Numbered from the stretch's first letter, positions 1 through 8,987 are shown. The stretch is DNA of 64,000 nucleotides from UBA1127 sp034422455 (GCA_034422455.1 DAOUJQ010000016.1:75348-139347), one strand, 5' to 3'. Notes: generated from the letters alone by a model not told the origin. Made by a program: numbers and translations.

Positions 1-629
1 GTAGAGTCGATCCCGACAAGGCCAAGTCCGCCATCCGCTTTACGTCGTCTAGCGTAGTCAAGGTTGTTCCGTATCCACGTTCGCCAGTCTCGAATCTGAC
101 CAATTGCGTGATTCAGTTCTTGTGTTGCTAGTCCGTCTTTCCGTTCCACTGGAGCTGTTGGCGATTCTATCTCGACTGCATGCCATTCAATTCCAATGGA
201 ACTCATATCAGCTATAAGAAAATCTGGGACATATTCTGAGCCTAGTTTTGGCTTGGAAAGCTGATACCGCCCGTGGCCGCCAGTTAGGGTCTGGACAAGA
301 AAGCTAGGATTCCTTTCCAGAAACTTGTGGACTTCCTGTTCCTTAGGTTCACTGTTCAACAAGCTGAGAAGAGCCTCAGCTGCTGTGGGTCCCAGTCGAT
401 CCCAGCGTACGGAGGCGTCATCTAGTTCGGTGTATGCTCTATCCTTCTGATAGGTTACGCGAGCAAAGTTTACCTGACCTTCAACGACCTCTCTAAACGT
501 GGAATGAGGTTCTCCTGAGAGTTCGGCGTATGTTAGGAACCCACCCTTCGAACGCTCCCAAGTTTCTCTCGTTTCACGCTCGAGTCGCTCCTGTTCGTCC
601 TCGGGTTGGGCCTGTTTTTCACTGGACAT
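1..629 (-). CDS. Shedu / DUF4263-like nuclease-domain protein, partial (C-terminus beyond window)
   Basis: Reading leftward from an ATG at 629, 209 codons stay open to the window edge, so the gene is cut by the window, not broken. Residues 1-30 are highly charged. Residues about 96-190 look like the DUF4263 (Shedu SduA-type) domain of PD-(D/E)xK nuclease fold: EVHKFLERNPSFLV near 99-112, VPDF near 134-137, AVEIESP near 151-157 and HAIGQIRDWRTWI near 174-186. D136 and E153 are candidate metal ligands; the usual ExK is ExE here (E153/E155). Shedu proteins are single-gene anti-phage nucleases, but many DUF4263 proteins have no known role. The gene is AT-richer and uses other codons than mdh next door, which suggests transfer. 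Family recognised from motif memory, not a search. Confidence 0.72.
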   Translation of the reverse strand, partial: MSSEKQAQPEDEQERLERETRETWERSKGGFLTYAELSGEPHSTFREVVEGQVNFARVTYQKDRAYTELDDASVRWDRLGPTAAEALLSLLNSEPKEQEVHKFLERNPSFLVQTLTGGHGRYQLSKPKLGSEYVPDFLIADMSSIGIEWHAVEIESPTAPVERKDGLATQELNHAIGQIRDWRTWIRNNLDYARRRKADGGLGLVGIDS

Positions 630-662
630 AGAAACGCACCCTTCAAGGTCTAGGAATCTCCA

Positions 663-684
663 TGTGCCCGTCCCAACGGGCACA
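663..684. promoter_or_regulatory. Perfect 9-bp inverted repeat upstream of the Shedu-like gene
   Basis: TGTGCCCGT, a 4-base spacer (ccca), then ACGGGCACA. It lies 34 bp upstream of the start codon at 629 and downstream of the small ORF at 715-921. There is no T-run on either side, so it does not look like an intrinsic terminator. An operator site or a small repeat hairpin is possible. Confidence 0.4.
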
Positions 685-714
685 AGCGGCGTTCGTGTTC
701 GCGTGCTGTTGCGG

Positions 715-921
715 CTAGTCGTCGCCGCGGCCGGCGGAGGCGCGCTCCAAGAGCCGGTCGACGGACTGGCCGAGCAGGAGGCGGCCCAGGCGCTTGTGGC
801 CCAGCGCGTAGTAGTGGCGGTTCCACCACCGCTTCACGTCGTTGGCGCTCTCAAGCTCCTCCAGCTCGTCCGCGGCGGCCTGAATCCTGGTTTCCAGTTC
901 TTCAACGCTTCTCGTAGTCAT
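715..921 (-). CDS. Small charged hypothetical protein (68 aa)
   Basis: The ATG at 921 lies 30 bp beyond the mdh stop on the same strand, so the gene is probably the tail of the mdh transcript. The product is mostly helical and charged: a Glu/Leu-rich segment at residues 7-25 that could form a short coiled coil, then a Trp/Tyr/Arg-rich stretch near residues 31-45. No signal peptide, membrane segment or known motif is visible. Codon use matches the GC-rich background. The ribosome site (GAGAGA) is weak. Function unknown; coding status supported by position and composition only. Confidence 0.5.
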   Translation of the reverse strand: MTTRSVEELETRIQAAADELEELESANDVKRWWNRHYYALGHKRLGRLLLGQSVDRLLERASAGRGDD

Positions 922-951
922 GGGTCTCTCTCCCGGTAACGGTCCTTTCTT

Positions 952-1890
952 CTAGTTTTGCCTGTTTGCCATCACGTCGACCAGCTCGCGGACGGCGTCG
1001 GCGGAGCGCTGGAGCGCGGCCGACTCGTCGTCCGTGAGGTTGAGCGTGATGACCTCCTCGACACCGTCGGCGCCGAGCTTGACCGGCACGCCCACGCACA
1101 ACCCCTCGATGCCGTACTCGCCCTGGAGCTTCACGCAGCAGGGGACGATCTGCTTGCGGTCGAAGAGGACGGCCTCGACCATCTGGGCGACCGCAGCGGC
1201 GGGGGCGTAGAAGGCGCTGCCGGTCTTGAGCAGCGAGACGATCTCGCCGCCGCCGTCGCGGGTGCGCTGCACGATCTCTTCCAGGCGGTCCCTGGGGATG
1301 AGCTCGGACACGGGGATGCCGCCGATGTTGGTCGGGCCGACGAGGGGCACCATCGTATCGCCGTGGCCGCCGAGGACGTAGGCGTGCACGTCCTGGACAG
1401 AGACGTTCAGCTCCGCCGCGAGGAAGCTGCGGAAGCGGGCCGTGTCCAGGATGCCTGCCATGCCGAACAGGCGCTCGCGGGGCATGCCGGTGACGTCGAG
1501 CGCGTGCTGGGTCATCGCGTCCAGCGGGTTGGTCACGGTGATGACGATGCCGCCGGGTGAGTTGTCGACGACCTGCTGCACGACGCTGCCGACGATGTCC
1601 ATGTTGGTGTAGAGGAGGTCATCGCGGCTCATGCCGGGCTTGCGGGCGATGCCGGACGTGATGACCGTCAGGTCCGAGCCCGCCGTGTCCGCGTAGTCGT
1701 TGGTGCCGACGATGGAGGCGTCCGAGCCGATGACGGGGCCCGACTCCAGCATGTCCAGCGCCTTGCCCTGCGGCAGGCCCTCAACGATGTCCACGAGCAC
1801 GACGTCGGCGTACCCGCGGTCGAATATGCGCTGCGCTGTGGTGGCGCCCACGTTGCCCGCGCCGACGACTGTTACCTTCTTACGTGCCAT
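952..1890 (-). CDS. mdh: Malate dehydrogenase (NAD, LDH-like type)
   Basis: Oxidises malate to oxaloacetate in the TCA cycle in the cytoplasm. The 312-residue product has the full-length LDH/MDH fold: Rossmann motif GAGNVG at residues 10-15, D34 at the end of strand 2 (NAD preference), and a substrate loop with R83 and R89 in the malate-type IARKPGMSR context. D149, R152 and H176 (in GGHGDTM) form the catalytic set. The Arg at the specificity position argues for malate over lactate. The icd gene follows upstream on the same strand after a repeat-filled gap of about 250 bp. Length and motifs are complete. Confidence 0.96.
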   Translation of the reverse strand: MARKKVTVVGAGNVGATTAQRIFDRGYADVVLVDIVEGLPQGKALDMLESGPVIGSDASIVGTNDYADTAGSDLTVITSGIARKPGMSRDDLLYTNMDIVGSVVQQVVDNSPGGIVITVTNPLDAMTQHALDVTGMPRERLFGMAGILDTARFRSFLAAELNVSVQDVHAYVLGGHGDTMVPLVGPTNIGGIPVSELIPRDRLEEIVQRTRDGGGEIVSLLKTGSAFYAPAAAVAQMVEAVLFDRKQIVPCCVKLQGEYGIEGLCVGVPVKLGADGVEEVITLNLTDDESAALQRSADAVRELVDVMANRQN

Positions 1891-1940
1891 ATGTGCCTGT
1901 TTCCTTCCGTGTGTTTTGTGTGGCCCGTTCGCCTCAAGCC

Positions 1941-2100
1941 CCCTGGATTCCCGCTTTCGCGGGACCCTTCGACAAGCTCAGGGCAATCGGCCCCCATCCT
2001 AGCCTTTCCCCGTAAAGGGGGAAGAACTCCCCGCGCCACCCGGCCCCTCTGGGTTCCTGCCTTCGCAGGACCCTTCGACAAGCTCAGGGCAATCGGCCCC
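1941..2100. repeat. Cluster of short palindromic repeats between mdh and icd
   Basis: Two copies of the module CCCTTCGACAAGCTCAGGGC (1965-1984 and 2071-2090), each preceded by a small hairpin of the form CCGCTTTCGCGGG or CTGCCTTCGCAGG and followed by AATCGGCCCC. The same module combination recurs throughout the window. No gene is seen in this gap. Confidence 0.85.
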
Positions 2101-2142
2101 ATCCTAACCTTTCCCATCAAGGGGGAAGGGGTGTCAGGTCGG

Positions 2143-3348
2143 CTAGCCGGCGTTGACGTATGCCTGCCAGCGCTGGCCGACGTTGGCGTCCTCGACCGTC
2201 GACATGATGTAGTCGCCGAACTCCGCGCCGGTGGCGCCGGTGCTGCGGCCGGTCATGACGACCTCGCGCTCGTACTGGCCGCAGATGTCCAGCGCCTGGT
2301 GCAGCCGCTGACCCAGGTCGGGGTAGCCGATGTGCTCCATGAGCATGGCGCCCGCGCGAAGCATGGAGCTGGGGTCTGCGTACTGGGCGCGGTTCTCCTG
2401 CACCATGCGGGGCGCGCTGCCGTGGATGGCCTCGAACATGGCGCTGCGGTTGCCGATGTTGGCGCTGCCCGCGGTGCCGACGCCGCCCTGGATCTGGCCG
2501 GCCTCGTCCGTGAGGATGTCGCCGTACAGGTTGGGCATGACCAGCACCTGGAACTCGTTGCGGCGCGCCGGGTCCAGCAGCTTGGCGGTCATGATGTCGA
2601 TGTACCAAGCGTCCATCTCGATGCCCGGGTAGTTCTTGGCGATGTCCTGCGCAAGGTTCAGGAAGTTGCCGTCGGTCGTCTTGACGACGTTGGCCTTGGT
2701 GACGGCGGTGACGCGCGTCTTGCCGGTGCGCTTGGCGTACTCAAACGCGGCCTCGATGATGCGCTGGGAGCCGGGGCGCGTGATCACGCGGAAGTCGATG
2801 GCGAGGTCGCTGTCGACGTTGATGCCCTGGCTACCGACGGCGTACATGTCCTCCGTGTTCTCACGGAAGAAGGTCCAGTCGATGCCCTCGGCGGGGATGC
2901 GCACGGGGCGCACGTTGGCAAAGAGGTCCAGCTCCTTGCGCATGGCCACGTTGGCGCTCTCCAGGTTGGGCCAGCCATCGCCCTGCTCGGGGGTGTGGGT
3001 CGGGCCCTTCAGCGTGACGTGGTGCTGCTTGATGTCGGCCAGCACGTCGTCCGGAATGGACTTCAGGTGCGCGGCGCGGTTCTCGATGGTCAGCCCCTCG
3101 ATGATGCTGAACTCGACCTTGCCGGAGGTCACCTCGTCGCGGAGCAGGTACTCCAGCACGCGCTGGGCCTCGGCCGCGATGTAGGGGCCGATGCCGTCGC
3201 CGCCCATGACGCCAACCTTGATCGTGGGCACGGAGGAGAAGTCGGTGGCCGGTTCCGCCGACTTCAGCCGCGCCACGCGCTCGAGCTGCTGCTCCAGCAC
3301 GACGCCAAAGTGCTCCTTTGCTGCCTCAATTGCCTGGGTGTCTACCAT
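2143..3348 (-). CDS. icd: Isocitrate / isopropylmalate-type dehydrogenase, probable isocitrate dehydrogenase
   Basis: Oxidative decarboxylation of isocitrate to 2-oxoglutarate is the likely reaction. The start is placed at the ATG at 3348 (401 residues, MVDTQAIEAAK), because AGGAGG lies just upstream; an in-frame start at 3399 would add a basic tail with no homology signal. Beta-decarboxylating dehydrogenase motifs are present: GDGIGP in the N-terminal domain, FFRENTEDMY with the substrate-binding Arg/Glu/Tyr, the catalytic-Lys region TKANVVK, a metal-binding NLYGDILTDE segment, and FEAIHGSAP of the nucleotide site. The pairing with mdh supports a TCA role. NAD versus NADP use cannot be settled by eye. 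Confidence 0.88.
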   Translation of the reverse strand: MVDTQAIEAAKEHFGVVLEQQLERVARLKSAEPATDFSSVPTIKVGVMGGDGIGPYIAAEAQRVLEYLLRDEVTSGKVEFSIIEGLTIENRAAHLKSIPDDVLADIKQHHVTLKGPTHTPEQGDGWPNLESANVAMRKELDLFANVRPVRIPAEGIDWTFFRENTEDMYAVGSQGINVDSDLAIDFRVITRPGSQRIIEAAFEYAKRTGKTRVTAVTKANVVKTTDGNFLNLAQDIAKNYPGIEMDAWYIDIMTAKLLDPARRNEFQVLVMPNLYGDILTDEAGQIQGGVGTAGSANIGNRSAMFEAIHGSAPRMVQENRAQYADPSSMLRAGAMLMEHIGYPDLGQRLHQALDICGQYEREVVMTGRSTGATGAEFGDYIMSTVEDANVGQRWQAYVNAG

Positions 3349-3427
3349 CCCTCTCCTCCTTGCGGGGCCGCGTTTTCGCGTGCGCCCGCGCTCTTTCACT
3401 TACCTTTGCGCTCCTCCGTCCGTTCAA

Positions 3428-3515
3428 CCCTTCGACAGACTCAGGGCGAACGGGCGGGCAACCACAAGGGTTGCCCCTACCGCCGCCCCTCTGGATTCCC
3501 GCTTTCGCGGGAATG
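3428..3515. repeat. Repeat cluster upstream of icd
   Basis: In order on the + strand: a CCCTTCGACAGACTCAGGGCGAACGG module (3428-3452), a hairpin GGGCAACC / GGTTGCCC (3456-3463 and 3469-3476) followed by CCTAC, and a CTGGATTCCCGCTTTCGCGGGAATGACG-type hairpin (about 3490-3517). All three families recur elsewhere in the window. Confidence 0.85.
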
Positions 3516-3526
3516 ACGTGAGGGGT

Positions 3527-4068
3527 CTACTCCGTTGCGATGACGGCGAGGACGTCGCCCCGGCCGACGCGGGCGCCGGCCTGCTGGGGCAGGCTCTTGA
3601 CGACGCCGGCGACGGGCGCAGGGAGAGTGTTCTCCATCTTCATCGCTTCCAGCACGACGACCGTCTCGCCCGCGGCGACGCGCTGTGATTCCGAAACAGT
3701 ATAGCGCACGACGGTGCCGGGCATCGGCGCGGTCAGGAGACGCTCGCCGGGCGCGGCCTGCGCTCGCCCTTCGACAGGCTCAGGGCGAGCGGCGGATGCC
3801 GGTTGGGCTGCGGGCCGCGGCGCGGGCTGGGGCCGGGGCCCTTCGACAGGCTCAGGGTGAACGGGGGCGGGCGGTTCCGACGGCCCTTCGACGGGCTCAG
3901 GGCGAACGGAGGGTTGGCCCGACGGCGAGACCTGCACGCTGAAGGAGCGGCCATCGACGGTGACCTGCGCGGCACCGGGATCGGCGGACTCGGCCTCCGT
4001 GACGGTGACGGACAGCTCGACGCCGTCCACAACGACGTCGAAGGTGCGCGCGTCCTGCTGCTCCGGGC

Positions 4069-4072
<4 letters not shown>
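3527..4072 (-). CDS. Biotin carboxyl carrier protein of an acyl-CoA carboxylase
   Basis: Carries carboxybiotin from a biotin carboxylase (not in this window) to the carboxyltransferase encoded just upstream. The 181-residue product has an N-terminal beta-rich segment (about 1-53), a long Pro/Ala linker (about 54-108) and a C-terminal biotinyl domain (about 109-181) with the canonical EAMKMEN motif; the Lys between the two Met is the biotin site. The start is a GTG at 4072 that overlaps the stop of the carboxyltransferase gene (GTGA), so the two are translationally coupled. The linker contains three PEPVEG hexapeptides, each the in-frame translation of the genome's intergenic repeat (see findings). 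Which acyl-CoA is carboxylated is uncertain; propionyl-CoA is most likely. Confidence 0.88.
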
Positions 4073-5625
<1,553 letters not shown>

Positions 5626-5843
5626 AGGCGTACGCTCGTTGTCCTCAAGGGTGTGCCGTAGGGAAAAGCCGAATTATCCTAGCATGCGCGCGGAGGAGGC
5701 GGCAAGATTGCCCCCTGCTCGCTTGACGCTTCGCGGGAAGGGGAGGGCAACCACGAGGGTTTCCCCTACGGGGACGACCCCGCCGCCCCTCGAAGGGATA
5801 CCCCGCGCCGGGCCGAATTGTTTCCGCGTGCGGGCGTAGCTGC

Positions 5844-5933
5844 GGGGAATTGTTTTGTTTTTCGTGTTGAAGCTGAGTTGGCACGTTGCAGATACAACAC
5901 GAAAAATTTTTCATCGGGGGGGAACAACTCCCC
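5844..5933 (+). repeat. Two-stem covarying element, copy A
   Basis: Outer stem GGGGAATTGTT (5844-5854) with AACAACTCCCC (5923-5933), one mismatch. Inner stem TTCGTGTTG (5861-5869) with CAACACGAA (5895-5903), perfect and extendable by three T-A pairs. The 25-base loop contains AGTTGGCACGTTGCAGATA. The strand is assigned only because all four copies face the same way. Confidence 0.7.
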
Positions 5934-6223
5934 CTGTCGCCCACGATTAATGGATGGGTCAGGTGGCGGGATGTGCGTGCGATGTCCATGAGGGGAAGGT
6001 AGCGAGGGGGACGGCGTGGGCGCAAGGGAGCGGTGTCAGGGCGAAGGAAAGGGGCGCGCGGTGAGCGTCGGGGCCCCTGCCTGCGCAGGACCCTTCGACA
6101 AGCTCAGGGCAATCGGAGGGGGCCGGGTATGCGACTGCCGTTGGACGCGGGGTTTCTGGATACCGGCCCCGCATCGGGGTACGGGGGGACCATGCGCCGG
6201 TATGAGGGGGTGGGGGTAGCTGC

Positions 6224-6308
6224 GGGGATTCGTCTTGCTGTTCGCTTTGTAGGGGAGTTGGCACGTTGCAGATACAAGACGAATATTCACCGAGGGGAAG
6301 CGAATCCC
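6224..6308 (+). repeat. Two-stem covarying element, copy B
   Basis: Outer stem GGGATTCG (6225-6232) with CGAATCCC (6301-6308). Inner stem TTCGCTTTGTA (6241-6251) with TACAAGACGAA (6273-6283): ten of eleven positions pair, including one G-T. The loop shares AGTTGGCACGTTGCAGA with copy A although the stem sequences differ. Confidence 0.7.
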
Positions 6309-6762
6309 GGCCCTTCGCGGGGCGGTTGTGGAGTTGTAGTGGCGGTGCATGGGGTGAGGGTAGCGAGAGGGACGGGGTTCGCGCGAGGGGGTGGTGGCAG
6401 GGGGGCGGGGACACCCCGCCCTACCCCGCCCCTCTGGGTTCCTGCCTGCGCGGGGACAGGCTCTGCCTGCGCAGGACCCTTCGACATGCTCAGGGCAATC
6501 GGAGGGAGTCCGGGTATGCGGATGTCGTTAGGCGCTGAGTTTCTGGATACCGGCATGCGCCGGTATGAGGGTTCAGGGGTGGGGAGCGTGAAGGCCCGTG
6601 CTCCAAGTGAATGCCAGTCTCAACTATTCCGAAACGCGGCCCAAGTATGGACATCTGGAATGCTTATTGTAGAATATGCGCGATTGGATTATGTTGCCTC
6701 AAAGTGCTCCGGGGGGACTACTAGAGGCGCTCGCCTGAGCGTGCTTTCGATAAGAGGACTGT

Positions 6763-7659
6763 ATGAAGCAGAACATCGACACCTACCTGAACCACCTCGC
6801 CGTGGAACGCGGCTTCTCCGGCAACACCATCATGGCCTACCGGAACGACCTCTATTCCCTGCACACGCACCTGGAATCCAAGGGAGTCTCGGACTGGCGC
6901 AACGTGTCGTCCAACGCGCTGGCCGAGTACGTGCTGCTGCTGCAGGAGCGCGGGTACTCGGAGACGACGCGGGCGCGCAAGACGGCCGCCGTGCGCTCCT
7001 TCTTCGCCTTCCTCGTCGACGACCGCGTCGTGGAGGACAGCCCCGCCGTCGAGCTGAGCTCGCCCAAGGTAGGGCGCAGCCTGCCGAACGCGCTGACCGA
7101 GGACGAGGTGACGCGGCTGCTCGAGGCGCCGATGGCCGTCGACACGCCGGAGTCGCGGCGCGACAAGGCGATGCTGGAGCTGCTGTACGCGACGGGCATG
7201 CGGGTGTCGGAGCTCGTGTCGCTGAAGGTGGGCGACGTCAACCTGAGCGGCGGATTCGTCCGGTGCATCGGCAAAGGCAACAAGGAGCGGCTGATCCCCT
7301 TCCACGAGCAGGCGCTGGACGCCGTCGATTTCTACATCGAGGACGCACGCGACTCGTTCCTGAACGGGAACCCGAGGGAGCAGGCGCTGTTCCTCAACCG
7401 GCGCGGCGAGCAGCTCACCCGGCAGGGGTTCTGGCTCATCCTCAAGGGGTACGCGAAGAAGGCCGGCATCACCACGCCGGTGACGCCGCACACGCTGCGG
7501 CACAGCTTCGCGACGCACATGCTGCGTGGCGGCGCGTCGCTGCGGCAGGTGCAGGAGTTCCTGGGCCATGCCAGCATCGCGAGCACGCAGATCTATACCC
7601 ACCTCACGGACGAACACCTGCGGGAGCAGTTCGAGGAGGCCCATCCCCGGGGCAGATAG
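6763..7659 (+). CDS. xerD: Tyrosine recombinase XerC/XerD
   Basis: Site-specific recombinase; Xer proteins resolve chromosome dimers at dif, and some serve mobile elements. The 298-residue length is exactly that of the Xer family. The N-terminal SAM-like core-binding domain covers about 1-85 and the catalytic domain about 108-298. All active-site residues are present: R147 (MRVSEL), K171 (GKGNKER), H243 and R246 (HTLRH), H269 (LGHAS) and the nucleophile Y278 (YTHL). The start ATG follows AAGAGGACTGT. It stands alone after a repeat-rich gap, with housekeeping genes around it, so a chromosomal Xer role is more likely than a phage integrase. XerC versus XerD cannot be decided. Confidence 0.9.
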   Translation: MKQNIDTYLNHLAVERGFSGNTIMAYRNDLYSLHTHLESKGVSDWRNVSSNALAEYVLLLQERGYSETTRARKTAAVRSFFAFLVDDRVVEDSPAVELSSPKVGRSLPNALTEDEVTRLLEAPMAVDTPESRRDKAMLELLYATGMRVSELVSLKVGDVNLSGGFVRCIGKGNKERLIPFHEQALDAVDFYIEDARDSFLNGNPREQALFLNRRGEQLTRQGFWLILKGYAKKAGITTPVTPHTLRHSFATHMLRGGASLRQVQEFLGHASIASTQIYTHLTDEHLREQFEEAHPRGR

Positions 7660-7704
7660 CCGACACCCATCGCTTCCGCCCACGGTGGAGCAGACCAGGG
7701 CACA

Positions 7705-8280
7705 ATGATCGAGGCGAGGGACCCGAGCGAGATGGCTGAATTGCGTATCGCCGTAGGGAGCGACGAGCGGACGGAGCTGACCGACGCCGTGGTCGCCGAC
7801 CTGACAGCCCGCGGCATGACGACCGAGCTGTACGGCGCCCTCGTTCCCGACCAAGACGGCAACTGGCCCGTGGTGGCGCACGCCGTAGCCACGCGCGTCG
7901 CGTCCGGCGAGGTCCCGCAGGGCATCCTCTTTTGCTGGACGGGCACAGGCGTTAGCATGGCAGCAAACAAGGTGCCCGGCGCCCGAGCCGCCCTGTGCGC
8001 CGACGCCGCCACCGCAGACGGCGCGCGACGCTGGAACGACGCCAACATCCTCGCGATGAGCCTCCGCGGCGTCTCCATCGCGGTCGCGCAGGAGATCCTC
8101 GACGCGTGGTTCGCCGGGAAGCCGGACGACTCGGAGCGCGACAACATCGAGCGGCTCAAGGCGATGGACGGGGCGGAACGGCAGGCCGTTCACCCTTCGA
8201 TTTCCCTCAGGGCGAACGGCCTCCAACGTCGTTCTCATAAAAGCGGGAGCCTCAACCCCCGCAAAGGAGGCGGACGATGA
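7705..8280 (+). CDS. RpiB/LacA/LacB-family sugar-phosphate isomerase-like protein
   Basis: The family isomerises ribose-5-phosphate or related sugar phosphates. Residues about 12-150 match the fold: RIAVGSDE, then CWTGTGVSMAANKVPGARAALC at about 77-98, and WNDANILAMSLRG at about 110-122. The canonical CGxGxG cysteine loop reads CWTGTG, and the His of the usual HNDAN is Trp, so substrate or activity may differ from true RpiB. The ATG at 7732 (MAELRIAV) is an equally good start. The C-terminal tail after about residue 160 is longer than usual and is read through a copy of the genome repeat (8192-8220). The stop overlaps the next gene's start (ATGA at 8277-8280). Confidence 0.78.
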   Translation: MIEARDPSEMAELRIAVGSDERTELTDAVVADLTARGMTTELYGALVPDQDGNWPVVAHAVATRVASGEVPQGILFCWTGTGVSMAANKVPGARAALCADAATADGARRWNDANILAMSLRGVSIAVAQEILDAWFAGKPDDSERDNIERLKAMDGAERQAVHPSISLRANGLQRRSHKSGSLNPRKGGGR

Positions 8281-8987
8281 CCGTTATCACGCTGAACGGA
8301 CAGCTCGGCGGCGCCGCCCGTGAGGTTGGGCAGCAGGTGGCCCAGACCCTCGGCATCGATTATGTAGACCGCATTCTCCTTGCCGAGGCTGCCAAGCGCG
8401 TCGGGGCGCCCGTTGCGGCGCTGGAGGAGAAGGAAGAGCAGGACCAGTCGCTCGGCAGCCGACTGACGCGCCTGGTCCAGACGGCCTTCGAGCGCTCCGC
8501 CTACTCCGGCAACGGAGGCGACCCGTTCTTCGGCACGGGCGTCGACACGTTGCTGGCCCGTCCGTACCCGGAGGGCGAGGACGAGGAGGGGAGCGCTTCA
8601 ACAGGCGGCAGGGAGATCAACGACCTGCAGTTCTTCCAAGTGCTGAGCGACGTCATGCACGACCTGGCCAAGGAGGACAACGTCGTCATCATGGGGCGCG
8701 GCGGCAACATGGTGCTGAAGGACGTGCCGGGGGCGTTCCACGTCGGCGTCGTGGCGCCGATCGAGTTCCGCATCCACACGGCCATGTTCCGCAACGGCAT
8801 CGACCGCGAGGACGCGGAGCGGTACGTTATGATGGAGGAGCGGGCGCGCATCAGCTTCTACCGCCGCCACTTCAAGGCACACCCGGACGACCCGCACCTG
8901 TACCATATGATGGTGAACCCTGGTACCCTTGGTATAGAACGAGCGGCCAAGCTGGTGGCGCACGCGTTCCCATCCCTGACCGACTAG
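8277..8987 (+). CDS. Cytidylate kinase-like family protein
   Basis: A 236-residue protein of the cytidylate-kinase-like P-loop family (AAK_26). It begins MTVITLNGQLGGAAREVGQ followed by DYVDRILLAEAAKR, the family pattern, but the first loop lacks a clear GxxGxGK(S/T) motif, so nucleotide kinase activity is not assured. GRGGNMVL and RISFYRRHFKAHPDDPHLYHMMVNP in the C-terminal half are also typical. A strong AAAGGAGG site precedes the ATG, which overlaps the stop of the RpiB-like gene; the two are translationally coupled. The biological role of these proteins is poorly defined. Confidence 0.78.
   Translation: MTVITLNGQLGGAAREVGQQVAQTLGIDYVDRILLAEAAKRVGAPVAALEEKEEQDQSLGSRLTRLVQTAFERSAYSGNGGDPFFGTGVDTLLARPYPEGEDEEGSASTGGREINDLQFFQVLSDVMHDLAKEDNVVIMGRGGNMVLKDVPGAFHVGVVAPIEFRIHTAMFRNGIDREDAERYVMMEERARISFYRRHFKAHPDDPHLYHMMVNPGTLGIERAAKLVAHAFPSLTD

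Larger units (their letters stand above)
5626..6762. repeat. 1.1-kb gene-free gap built from repeats
   Basis: No credible gene lies between the carboxyltransferase and the recombinase. Contents in order: a GGGCAACC / GGTTTCCC hairpin (5745-5765), copy A of the two-stem element (5844-5933) with a conserved G-rich tail to about 6050, CTGCGCAGG + CCCTTCGACAAGCTCAGGGC (about 6075-6112), an ATACCGGC...GCCGGTAT palindrome with an internal CCCCG insertion (about 6167-6202), copy B (6224-6308) with its tail to about 6400, a second CTGCGCAGG / CCCTTCGACATGCTCAGGGC pair (about 6460-6500) and a final ATACCGGCATGCGCCGGTAT palindrome (about 6546-6566). The last 160 bp are less repetitive and AT-richer, and probably hold the recombinase promoter. 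Confidence 0.85.

Noticed and set aside
1965..2090. CRISPR-like array from repeated 20-base words
   Set aside because: Copies are unevenly spaced, interspersed with other hairpins, scattered over the whole window, and there are no cas genes.
5934..6414. Small conserved peptides encoded by the repeat copies (similar products at 6.0-6.4, 19.2-19.5 and 23.7-24.1 kb)
   Set aside because: They are similar because the DNA repeat is similar in every frame; stems covary at DNA level without regard to codons.
6671..6701. dif-like site upstream of the xer gene (TAGAATAT ... TTATGTT)
   Set aside because: The right arm resembles a XerD half-site, but the arms are 14 bases apart where dif has 6, and the left arm is poor.
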